Assembly: GCF_000711695.1 (NCBI RefSeq) | Contig: NW_013546892.1 | Location: 1-43,268, forward strand | DNA from: Tilletiaria anomala UBC 951 | Lineage: Eukaryota; Basidiomycota; Exobasidiomycetes; Georgefischeriales; Tilletiariaceae | DNA length: 43,268 nt | Reading direction: 5' to 3' | Shown: positions 31,120 through 40,755 of the stretch, one piece after another | How the letters are laid out: each line of letters begins with the position of its first letter | Numbering within the stretch: the first letter of the stretch is position 1 | The notes under the pieces: model-generated | Seen by the model: the letters and a program-made list of their open reading frames with translations, nothing else | Told to the model about the DNA's origin: nothing | Database searches by the model: none | Program-made: the position numbers and the translations under genes

Positions 31120-31701
31120 ACTTGACGTGGGCTCTAGCGCGATGCGCCTGCCTGTTAGTCAGTTGCAGGGAGCGAAGCGTCCGAGCTCCGAGCCCATGTC
31201 AAGTACGAGCACTCCACTGGATCCAATACCGAAGAATGGGGGGGTATTGATCACTGATCAGCACCTCTGGTGCGCACGACAAAGCGAGTCCGCCCTCACT
31301 TTCTTTCTCCCTCGTGCATAGAACGTGGATGAACCCTCCCAATATATTTTGCCGCGGATGAACCGTGGAAGGTGTAGAAGGTGTTCGAACCAAGCTTTTT
31401 TCCCCCACGCCCAGTCCAAGTCTTGTATTTGTCGGGGTTTGTGTTCTGGCACTACAGCAGTCAATGCGGCGTTTAGGAATTTATTTTCTCAAACTCTCAT
31501 CACCGTCGTCGTCTATTTGAATCACACGCAGGGAGTCATCGACAAAGCACACTCTGTATGAAAATCTGTGAGGACGCACTCTCCTTGCGTATATGGCTTC
31601 ATGACAAAAGCTACGGGACGCTCGTGCAGGGTGTGCGTGCGAGTGACCATCAACATTGCATCGACGCTCACCCCCGCGTCGCCGCAACACAGCTTACCAC
31701 C
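31120..31701. promoter_or_regulatory. Divergent promoter region, lipoate ligase / MFS transporter
   Basis: Contains both promoters. An ATG at 31558 is in frame with the transporter and would add 48 residues without homology. The ATG at 31702 sits in an excellent context (accaccatgcc) and is preferred, making the upstream part a leader that may also encode an N-terminal extension. Confidence 0.5.
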
Positions 31702-33952
31702 ATGCCTTCCTCCTCTTGTTCCTCTTCATCTGCACGCAACCCTGACCAGCAGCGCCCGCTGGAACCGCCTATCTATCTCGGCGCTGCTGGCACCAGCAGC
31801 GTGACGGCAAATCGCTCACTAGCAGATGCCGTGTCCGATTGCTCCGCCTCCGAGTCTACGTACAATAGCTACCGTCACAAGGATGCGTCGCGCAGTAAGC
31901 ATTGCAGCTCGGTAGCACAAACGAAGCTCGAGGACGGAGCCGAGCTGGCGCAAGATCCGCGGATAGCATTGCAGAAGAACGTCGACGCCGCCACGGCAGG
32001 CATCTCGCGGAAAATCTCGCTGCCAGTTCCAGGAGCGCCGCCCACGGCTGATCGCACGCAATCGGTCGCAAGAATAACATCACCATCCATCCCAGCCGGA
32101 GCAGCTCCGCTCGACCTCAAGTTGACACTCACCGCCACCGGTGACCCGTCCGTGGTGTACATCGACTGGGGGCCGGGCGACCCGGATAACCCGTTGAACT
32201 GGTCCACCTCGCGCAAGTGGGCCATCTGCAGCGTCTGCTTCACCTTTGCCATGCTCACCGCTATCAACGCGACGGGGTATTCGGCTACGCAGGAGGCTAT
32301 CACGGCCGAGTTCGGCTGTTCCAACGAGGTTTTCTTGATTGGAAACATGACATACTTTATCAGCATCGCCTTCACGCCTATGGTGCTCGCCCCGCTCTCC
32401 GAATCGCTCGGGCGCCAGGTGATCTACCTCATCGCCGCCGTACTCTACGCGTTGCTCTACATCCCGCAGGCGCTCGCTCCCAACATTGTTGCTATCATTG
32501 TCGTCAGATGGTTTCAAGGCTGTTGCGCCAGCGTTGGCAACTCCATGGTCGGTGGATCCGTCTCGGACGTCTTTCCGACCGTCAAGCGCGGGCTACCGTT
32601 GTCTGTCTTTTGCTTGCTCGTTTAGTACGTACCCACCCAGCAGCAAGGAAAGGATGTCGCTTTACACACCATTGATGTTGTTCACATTCTGCTTTACCTC
32701 TTTGCAGCGTCGGACAATCATTCTCACCGACAGTCAGCGCATACATTGTCCCGTCGCACCTCGGCTGGCGCTTCGTCTTCTGGTGGCAGAGTATCCTCGG
32801 CGCTGTCGTCTTCCTGGCCATGCTGCTGCTCATGCGCGAGACACGCGGCACGTACCTCCTTTCACGCCGCGCCAAACGCCTCACCAAACAGTCGATGCAT
32901 CAGTACCAGCAGCAAGAGCAGTCTAGTGGGAAAGCAGACGAAGAGTCCTCGCGTCGACCCGGCTACATGACCTACCGCTGCCGCGCCGATGACGAGCGGG
33001 GCAGCTTCATGACGATGGCGCGCACGTCACTCTCGCGCCCATTCGTATACCTCCTGACCGAGCCGGTGTGCCTGGTTTTCTCCCTATGGGTCGCCGTTGC
33101 ATGGGGAACCGTCTTCCTTTCCCTAACATCTGTCCCCGTCGCCTTCCGCGAGGCATACGGCTTCACCAACGCCCAGTCCTCCCTCGTGCTTCTCGGTATC
33201 GCACCCGGCAGCATCCTCGGCTGGGCACTCAACTTCCATCAGGACCGACTCTACGCCAAAGCGGCCGCAAAGAACGGCGGCAAGGCCCCGCCCGAGGCGA
33301 GGCTGTACTACCCGTGCATCGGCGGCTTGGTCTTTCCAGCTGGCCTCTTCATGTATGCGTGGGGAACGCGTGCTGGGGTGCACCCTTCTGTCGGCATCAT
33401 CGGCTTTGTCATATTCAACACCGGTGTATACTTTGTGAGTCGCCGGCAAGTGTTTCCCCATGCTGTCCATTCTTCTCCCGCTAACATCTTGCTTGCTATG
33501 CGTGGCGATTTGTGCAGGTCTATGTCGGTGTCTTCAGCTTCCTCTCCGACGTGTACGCGCGCTACGCGAGCAGCGCGCTCGCCGCGCAGAGCTGGCTGCG
33601 CAACGTCTTTGCGGGCTTCTTCCCGCTGTTCGGCGTGATCATGTACGAGCGTCAAGCGCCTCCGATTGCGACGACAATCATCGCGAGCATCGGCTTGGCG
33701 CTCGGCATCGTCCCCTTTGCGCTGCTCAAGTATGGCAGCCGCCTGCGCGCTGTCAGCCGCGTGGCGAAGCAGCTCGCAAAAGAGGAGGAGGAGGCGGAGG
33801 AGTTCATGCGCCATCAACGCGAGAAGGAGCAGCGCCGCGCGGCGAAAGAACAGCGCAGGAAGGCCCTGGCTGCCGTAGCTACCAGCGGCACGATTGCAGA
33901 CACGTTGAAACAGCCGCAACGACAGCAGAAAGTGGACCTTGAGAAGCAATAG
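31702..33952 (+). CDS. MFS drug/polyamine:H+ antiporter-like transporter (DHA1)
   Basis: Twelve-span major facilitator of the fungal DHA1 (TPO1/FLR1-like) group, expected in the plasma membrane or vacuole. Three exons (31702-32624, 32708-33434, 33518-33952) give 694 residues. A Ser-rich cytosolic N-terminus of about 150 residues ends in the family signature DPDNPLNWS-RKW. The first bundle shows the motif-A-like PLSESLGRQVIYL; GWRFVFWWQSILG follows after the first intron. A central loop with a Gln/Ser-rich stretch separates the bundles, and FSFLSDVYARYASSALAAQ lies in the second. The C-terminal tail is an unusual Glu/Arg/Lys-rich helix (EEEEAEEFMRHQREKEQRR) followed by Gln-rich residues. Substrate specificity cannot be told. 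Both joins are in frame. Confidence 0.9.
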
Positions 33953-34262
33953 AGCATGCCTTGTCATGGCCTCGCCATCCTGTGCACGGTAACCATACCG
34001 TCCACTTGCGTCTCCTATTTTTGCATATCCTCCCTTTGCATGAGTATTTCGCATTGCTATGGAATAACATCACATTGTATAGCAGTTATCAAAGCAATAA
34101 TTGTAGCACTATGGCAAATCGATTGTCGCACCTTTGACTTGGTTCTACTCGTGAATGCGGAGGAACAACGATGCTTTTAAACGTACATTACCGGTTCTGA
34201 GAATAAATGGCTGCAAAGGATAGAGTGGAGAAGGGTGTACCATCGTCGACGTGCATTAGCGC
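33953..34262. other. Convergent intergenic region, MFS gene / PNRC-like gene
   Basis: AT-rich 3' untranslated sequence. An AATAAA at 34202-34207 on the plus strand, 250 bp after the transporter stop, is a possible polyadenylation signal. Nothing else was recognised. Confidence 0.45.
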
Positions 34263-35057
34263 TCAGTGGCGATTGAAAGAGGGTTGGGGTAAAGCCTGCG
34301 CCAGCGGAGCATCGAAGCATTTAGGCGCTGCATACGATTCTACTTGGCAAGCTTGATCAGCGTCTTGAGGGGACATGCGCTTGGTACGGTGCGCTTGAGG
34401 CCCAGGTTCGTATGACGCGGCTTTCTCTATGAAGCCGAGGCGGAAGGGTGCGACAGAAAGGGCGCCGGATGGATACTTGTACGGCAAGTGCGGCACGACG
34501 TATACATCTTGGGTCGTGCGCGTGCAACTTTTAGGATGCTGCTTCTGCTGCCGCGAGCTATGCCGATCTTCGGGGCAGTGACCGCACATCTCGTCCGGGC
34601 TTCGTCTGAGCAGCTGCTTCTGCTGCCAGGTAAGGTTGGGCGCTGGAGAGCTACTACTTTCTCGACTGTGCGCTCTCGGTGCAGACGATGTTGAGATGTA
34701 CCAGGCTGGCTGTGCCGCTGGCCGTGATAGCATGCCGTCCTTTCTTGATCGCATCGGCGAGCTGCGAAACTTTGCCCTGCCCTTGGATGAGCCGGATGCC
34801 TGTAGGAGCTTCTGCTGCCACGTTAGCGCTGGAACCTGTACGTCTTGCTGGTGCTGCTGCACTCTTGGGTGCTGACTTGCATTCAAAGCTTCCTCTGCAT
34901 CTTGGCTGAGCTGGCGTGCCGCTTTGGAGACGGCATTGTCTTTGTCACTTTCTTTGGACTCCGAGCAGTTGCCAGCCCTGCGCCACTCTTCGAGCCCTTC
35001 TTGAGGACAGCCCTGGCGAGGCACTTCTCCTTGCTGATTAAGAGGACCTCGAGGCAT
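34263..35057 (-). CDS. Disordered PNRC/Edc1-like protein with two LTWQQ repeats
   Basis: Single open frame of 264 residues, hydrophilic and low in predicted structure. Two copies of a short motif, LTWQQKLLQ (about residue 78) and LTWQQKQLLRR (about 142), are spaced 64 residues apart. The C-terminus, from Tyr242 (YAAPKC) to Phe261 (LPQPSF), resembles the PNRC/Edc1 decapping-activator motif (Tyr-Ala-x-x... Leu-Pro-x-Pro-Ser-Phe) with the same 20-residue spacing. Known family members bind Dcp1 and stimulate mRNA decapping; for this gene that is inference from a short motif. The frame stays open upstream of the chosen ATG to a stop about 45 bp away, encoding STPRYGR, so a short upstream exon could supply the true start. 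Alternative: an unrelated low-complexity protein. Confidence 0.5.
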   Translation of the reverse strand: MPRGPLNQQGEVPRQGCPQEGLEEWRRAGNCSESKESDKDNAVSKAARQLSQDAEEALNASQHPRVQQHQQDVQVPALTWQQKLLQASGSSKGRAKFRSSPMRSRKDGMLSRPAAQPAWYISTSSAPRAHSRESSSSPAPNLTWQQKQLLRRSPDEMCGHCPEDRHSSRQQKQHPKSCTRTTQDVYVVPHLPYKYPSGALSVAPFRLGFIEKAASYEPGPQAHRTKRMSPQDADQACQVESYAAPKCFDAPLAQALPQPSFNRH

Positions 35058-35875
35058 CCTTCCATATCTTGGTGTTGATTGTCTTTCTGCGTCGCGTCAG
35101 GGTGGTGAATGGTTTGGGTGACCGCAGAGAAGCAGCGAGCTTCAGTATACCCAGCTCACTCTGGCTTGATGAAGAGTCCTGTGCGCCAGATTTGTAAAGA
35201 GAGGAGCCAGGATGCTCAACCCACGGCTTATGGTGAGACTGGCGTCACTGAATGCAGGTCCGGTGGCAGGTGCGTTTGCGGGGTGACGCGGGAAGCGACA
35301 CAGTGACAAGGTAAAGCTATTGAGGGCAACATGCTTTTAAAGGGTTTGCAGATTAAAGGGCTGTCAAACGAAAGGCATCTCTGAACTCTGGTGATTGGTG
35401 ACTGCCCTTTACTGCGAAAGGACCGTTGGCCGTTGGGAAGAGAGTCCACAGATGGCCAGGCAGGCGCCTGCGCGTCGAGGGGACCTCGGAAGCAAGGGAA
35501 CAGACACTCGTTCATCGTCTCCTGCTCTTACCAAAGTGCAGACACAGTCGCTGCAGCAGCTGGTTGGCCCTGGTGTGGAAGAGCTTGTCTATACAGCGAT
35601 GGTTACGTCAGTCGTCCAACCCAGGCCAGAGTGTTGATTGTGTTGAGTTGGGCTTGTGACTGGACGAGTGTCGCACGCTCGCGATATCGAGTGTTTGCAT
35701 CTAGTCGACGCGCCACCCTCTCGTCTCCCTGTGATCGGTTGGCTGCGCCTCCGATGAGCATCGTGACGATGGCTATCATTTGGTTGAATACCGCTGCCTA
35801 CATATCCATACACTTACAGTGTACTGCCGCACATAGGCATGCACGATTGGCCGGCAGAGCGCAGAGCGAGGCAAG
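35058..35875. promoter_or_regulatory. Divergent intergenic region, PNRC-like gene / DID2
   Basis: Holds both promoters, and possibly a first exon of the PNRC-like gene next to 35060-35105. Open frames around 35228-35880 lack domains and are not called. Confidence 0.45.
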
Positions 35876-36796
35876 ATGAGTGGTCTAGAGAGTGAGTCGC
35901 AGTTGTCCAGGTCCAGGCGAGCGCTGCCGTGGAGCGCTGACGGACGAGCTCCCGACCTGCACTTGCAGAGTCGCTATTTCAACTCAAAGTGAGGAAGCTT
36001 TGAACACACTCCGATCAAAGTTGTGCTACGCCGTACGCCTTTGTTCTGACGCCTTTTCTGCGCACAGTTCACTGCCAAGTCGCTGCAGCGACAGGCTAAG
36101 AAGGCGAACAAAGACGAAGGATTGGAGAAGGCCAAGCTAAAGAAAGTGAGGGAACGGGAAGTCCATTCTCACTTCCGTTTTGCATGCACTTACCGCATAC
36201 TTTCCGCATTCAGGCCCTCGCGCAAGGCAACACGGAAGGCGCACGGATCTACGCATCGAACGCGATTCGGAAGAAGAGCGAAGGGCTGAATTTGCTTCGA
36301 TTAAGCAGCCGAATAGATGCCGTCGCCAGTCGCGTCGAGACAGCCGTGACAATGCGGCAGGTCACCGGCAGTATGGCTTCGGTCGTCAAAGGGATGGATA
36401 GGGCGATGGAGAGCATGAACCTCGAGCGTGTAGGTCTGAGAATCGATGCTGCTGCGGACTCGATCGATCCAAGTACTGACGCTTGTGTGCCACCTCTATA
36501 CATAGATCTCCTTGGTCATGGACAAATTCGAAACACAATTCGAAGACATGGATGTACAGACTTCGTATATGGAAGGCACTATGGGAGCAACAACCGCATC
36601 AGTCACGCCACAGGACCAGGTTGACCTCCTACTGCAGCAGGTAGCGGATGAGAACGGCATCGAGCTCAACCACCAGCTCGGCGAAGCGGCATTGGAGGGT
36701 AAAGTCGCAGAGCTGCAGCAAGCCGAGAAGGCCCCGGAACCAAAGGAGGACAACAAGCTCGCTGAGAGGCTACGCGCGCTTCGACCAGCAACATAG
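35876..36796 (+). CDS. DID2: ESCRT-III associated protein Did2/Vps46 (CHMP1)
   Basis: Did2 recruits and regulates the AAA ATPase Vps4 on ESCRT-III polymers during multivesicular body formation. Five exons (35876-35891, 35969-35988, 36068-36145, 36214-36429, 36506-36796) give 206 residues. The first two exons are only 16 and 20 nt and together encode MSGLEKSLFQLK, the conserved start of CHMP1 proteins. The Snf7-domain helices follow ([48 protein letters not shown]). The C-terminus has a textbook MIM1 motif, [12 protein letters not shown], the Vps4 MIT-binding helix. Every join is in frame and matches the family length of about 200 residues. Confidence 0.93.
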
Positions 36797-36936
36797 CTCG
36801 TTGGCCGCTGCGTGCGCCGTTGTCTGTTGGGTTCAGAGTCACCCTTTCTTGTATCATAGCACAGAATGCCAATGCCGCATACCTGCGCAGTCAGGTTGGA
36901 GTCGAGTGGTTCTTATACCCATAGTTGTACAATGTT

Positions 36937-37954
36937 CTACACGAGTTTGGCACTGAGCACTGGTAGCTGGTCCTATAGATCATGAAGGCGAAGCCACGTC
37001 AGCAATCATTTCAACACCATCGAGTCCTGAACCTTGCAAAAGGCTCACCCCTGGAACAAAGAATCGCTCAACACCCTCTTCTGAGATGGCAGCCATCCTG
37101 ATCGTGCCACCTGATGAGCCGTCTCTGCTCATGGCCAAGCTTAGGGCTGCGGAGGGTCAGTGACGGAGAGTGCGCAACAATCATCAGTCTGGAAGCCCGC
37201 TGCTGCAACGGGCGCCTACTAAGCAACCTACCATTTTTGACAAACTCAATCGTCTGCTCGCGATTCATTCCTGGCGTCCATGTCGAGTCGCAGTATCCGT
37301 AAATGTATGCACTGCCCGAGCCACCAATCGCCCAGGGTTGCTGGAAGAGGCCGCCGCCGAGGGGTACATTCCAGACGCTGCCGCCGTTCTTCTTGTCCCA
37401 GCCTGCGACGATGATGCCGGCACTGAGGCGGTCCTTGTTCTGGTAGATCATGTCCTGGAACAGGTGTGCGGCCGTGTGCACGGCCGGCTGGCCGTGCTCC
37501 ACGCCGAACATGGCCATGTAGTACGTCACGATATCCGCGACGGCTTGCGTGTCGGCTGCCGAGCCGGAGCGGCAGCAGTATATCCGGTCGGATATGTGCG
37601 TCAGTTTGTCTGTTACTCTGTTGGCCTGTGAGGGAAATATGTGGTATGTTTGAGCGTGTAGCTGACAGCCTCGCAAGCGCATCATCAAGAACAGTGTGAG
37701 GAGACGCACAATATAGGATCCCATCGTTGTCCGCGAGTCCGCGCCAATGACGACGCCTCCTTCGAATGCGACAGCCATGATAGATGTCTGCAAGCGTCCA
37801 AGAGACATATGGCAACAGGCACATGTGTCATCGCAGGTAGCCACTAGTCAGTAAGAAGACCCGTGGCCGATGGCATCCAACGCTTTTAGGGAAGGCGACT
37901 TACACCGAGGTCCACCTCACCCTCCTTGAGTCTGTGCACGTCGACGACGTTCAT
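36937..37954 (-). CDS. PRE3: 20S proteasome beta1 subunit (caspase-like)
   Basis: Catalytic subunit for post-acidic cleavage in the 20S proteasome. Five exons (37954-37904, 37787-37710, 37625-37232, 37146-37049, 36972-36937) give 218 residues. A 17-residue propeptide ending in Gly precedes Thr1; the intron falls exactly at the Gly/Thr1 processing site. Asp17 (GADSRTT) and Lys33 (VTDK) sit at canonical mature positions. Downstream are [32 protein letters not shown] and [14 protein letters not shown]. The last exon is only 36 nt and completes FVPGDQLP, the conserved C-terminal turn. If the last intron were retained, reading would continue in frame for about 22 other residues to a TGA. The gene converges with DID2; the stops are 140 bp apart. 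Confidence 0.93.
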
Positions 37955-38516
37955 TCTTGCGATAAAAACCAGGATCGCGAGCTAGAGAAGAATGGAAGAG
38001 CCAAGCCAATAGACTCTGATTCACAATGAGCACCCTGTCCGTGCGATGTTCCCTTGGTCACTCTTGAGTGTGATATGCCTTGTGTGTGCGGTAAAGCGTA
38101 TATGCAGTGGTTGATTCTGGCGATTGAATGGCGTACACGCAACCTTTTTCGGTGTCTGATGATGACGACTCACGCGTGGGCGCGCGAGCGGTGCAGCAAT
38201 TATACGCCTATAGCTGTATATATGTATTGTTTCAAAAGGTCTTCAGACTTCCTATACAACAACACAGCCGTGACAACTTGACACCTCCTTCCGTAAGCAG
38301 ATACATACACGTGCTGGCAAACGGGCTCCTGAGGCGAGGGGCTAGCAGGCCAGCAAGCGAACTGAATAAAAGAGAGCCACAGCTTTCTTTACACGGACCC
38401 GCGCGTGGCCAAGACGACGAATCCCCGCCCCTCATTTAGAAAGGCCCAAGAGCAGCAAGCAACCGCTTCCTACATCTCGCATTCTCTCTCTATATATACA
38501 TTCGAGAGCCGTCACG
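37955..38516. promoter_or_regulatory. Divergent promoter region, PRE3 / CNB1
   Basis: Contains a CT-rich tract and a TATATATA run at 38491-38498, 19 bp before the CNB1 ATG, which is very close for a TATA box. Another TATA-like block (tgtatatatg) lies near 38216-38225. No proteasome-type control element known to me was seen. Confidence 0.45.
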
Positions 38517-39606
38517 ATGGGACAAGCACAATCGGAGATCCTCCGGGATATGGAGCAGAGCTCCAACTGTGAGTGCTTGCGATATTTGCAGTGGCGGGAG
38601 CTGATGTGCGCGTGCAGTCTCGGAGACTGCATGACGAATGCTCCCCTGGCCCGACCGCTGGAGCTGACTAGAGCTCTTTTACTCGGTTTGCTCAAGTTTC
38701 TGCGGCCGAGATCAAGCGTCTGAAGAAGCGGTTCATGAAGCTTGACACTAATGGCTCTGGATCGATCGAAAAGGATGAGTTCCTCTCCATTCCGGCGATA
38801 GCGAACAACCCGCTCGCGCATCGATTGATCGCGATCTTTGACGAAGAGTAAGTCTACCGGTAAATGGCGTTAGTATACGCATGCTCTCTTCTCTCCTGAC
38901 CATACTCATTCGACTTTACCCTCACAGCGGTGGCGGGACGGTCGATTTCACCGAATTTGTCGCGGGCCTGAGCGCATTTAGTAACAATGGAAGCAGGGAC
39001 GAGAAGCTAAGATGTGAGCCTGAGATAGCTCGGACATTCATCGCGAGTGAAAGAGAAGGAAGACTGAAGCTTCTGCTTGCATGCAAACGACCGTACTCTT
39101 CCTAGTTGCCTTCAAGGTATACGACATGGACCGAGACGGGTATATCTCCAACGGAGAGTTGTTCTTGGTGCTCAAGATGATGGTGGGGAACAACCTCAAA
39201 GACCAGCAACTGCAGCAGATTGTCGACAAGACCATCATGGAAGCAGACCAGAACGGGTGTGTCGTCATGTTGACCTAGCGTGCAGTAGTTGCGTGCGCAA
39301 GGTACACACATGTATACTGAACTCATTACTGTAACCCCCCTCGGTCGCAGCGACGGCAAGCTCGACTTTGAAGAGTTCCAAGCTATGGTCGCGAACACTG
39401 ACGTGAGTCTTGCATCGTTACATTCTAAGAGGAAGAGCCTAATCCTTCTCTCGCTCGTCTGCTCGACATGCCACAGATCGCTAAGCAGTGAGTCCCAGTC
39501 TTGGCGTGTTGCTTTGCGGTCGACCAAGGCGATTGCTGACCACTGGGCCGCCGCCCTGTCCGTATTCTTTCTTCACGGCAGACTAACGCTCGAGGACCTG
39601 TTCTAA
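38517..39606 (+). CDS. CNB1: Calcineurin regulatory subunit B
   Basis: Ca2+-binding regulatory subunit of calcineurin, the phosphatase acting in Ca2+ stress, morphogenesis and virulence signalling. Seven exons (38517-38568, 38697-38847, 38928-39013, 39106-39256, 39351-39402, 39477-39487, 39582-39606) give 175 residues, the same length as yeast Cnb1. MGQAQSE has the N-myristoylation glycine. Four EF-hands are visible: [36 protein letters not shown] and [12 protein letters not shown]. The C-terminus IAKQLTLEDLF needs an 11-nt exon (ATCGCTAAGCA) followed by the final 25-nt exon. The second exon uses an AAG acceptor. The ATG opens the conserved sequence directly. Confidence 0.94.
39477..39487 (+). 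other. CNB1: 11-nt microexon of CNB1
   Basis: Flanked by CACAG and GTGAGT. It encodes Ile-Ala-Lys plus two bases of Gln, giving the conserved IAKQLTLEDLF end. It enters in phase 0 and leaves in phase 2; flanking introns are 74 and 94 nt. Confidence 0.85.
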
Positions 39607-40755
39607 GGCAGCCGCCCCATAAAACCTCTGCGCCCGTCGGCGCATCGTGTGCGTCGCCTTGTGCTGCGCCCATTTCACGGAGCGCGCGGCCAACGAAGGA
39701 TGAATGCACGCGGCACACCTCTCGCACCGCCCCCCATCCCCTGTCACACTTTCTTTTCCTTTGCGAGTGAGACTGTATCATACCATACACCATACTGGGA
39801 TTTCTTCTTTGCCTCGTGGTCCTGTGGCCTTGTGAGCAGTCCCACGTTCCTCTCTTGATGCCGTCCCCTTGATTGGACTTGTCTTTGTGGACAGCCAGAG
39901 TGTTGTGGGAAGTGCGTGTCTCGGCCGAGAAAAGGCAAAAGAACAACCGCATTGCTGGGTTTGCTTTTTGGCGGCGCTCTTCTCGCCCCCGAGCACCAAC
40001 ACTGACGCAGAAAGAGGAAGGGCGAGAAGAGTGAGAGAAGAGAGTATGGATATATATGTATATGGTGTGTGGGTGTGGCCGAGTGAGCGAGTGCGTTGGC
40101 CAAGATACAGATACGTGCGGGATGGGAGGAGCCTGTGCTCCATCGTCCTACCACAATGCCATGTTACTATAGTCATCATCCTGGCTTCTCCATCCTCGCA
40201 TCACATGTAGTGAGCGGGTCTTTGTGCAGCTCTCCCTTGGTTTGTGTCAGCCAGTGCCTCCTGCGCCTACCGAGAGAGTAGAACGCCTGCACCCTCACCC
40301 TTCTCCCTCTGGTTTGTTTGTGCGTGCGAGCCCATCCATACCCAGAGGCGCGTTCCGGACAACGAACAACGACACGACACGAGACGCCCGCCCGCCAGCT
40401 AGGCCTACCCTGCCCTGCCCTCGCGGCCATCCTTGTTTCCAGTTCGGTGGCGTCTGACAAGCAAAACGTCTGCGGCAGCCGCTGGAGTCAAAAGACCACG
40501 CCGACTCACCGCCATTCCAGCTGTTCTCGTGGCGCTGTTGCCCTTGGATCGTCTGGTAAAGGGTTGGCGCAAGGAGTCAGTGCATGCGACCGCAGCGGCG
40601 AACGCAACACAGGGGTGCGATCACACTCTCACCTCTGCTGTCGCCAGAGCACTAAGCTACGCGAAGATCTGTTCACTCGAGCAGGGTAGTCGCGCGTCAA
40701 ACTTTGATGCGCCTGCTACAACTGTGACCAGGATAGCAGCAGTAGGAGGCACGTA
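39607..40755. promoter_or_regulatory. Long upstream region of the FLO8-like gene
   Basis: About 1.15 kb between the CNB1 stop and the LisH-protein ATG. It contains a TATATATGTATAT block near 40051-40063, CT-rich tracts near 40285-40315 and several short ATG frames that could be upstream ORFs in a long leader. Long leaders with upstream ORFs are common for fungal morphogenesis regulators, but this is inference. Confidence 0.45.

Noticed and set aside
31361-31420. Minus-strand ggttcgaac resembling a tRNA B box
   Set aside because: No matching T-stem, anticodon stem or acceptor stem could be formed around it.
31558-31701. In-frame upstream ATG extending the MFS transporter by 48 residues
   Set aside because: The added residues have no similarity to the family and the internal ATG has a much better context; kept only as a note.
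33308-34054. 248-codon open frame on the minus strand
   Set aside because: Antisense to the MFS transporter exons; Arg/Leu-rich without any family signature.
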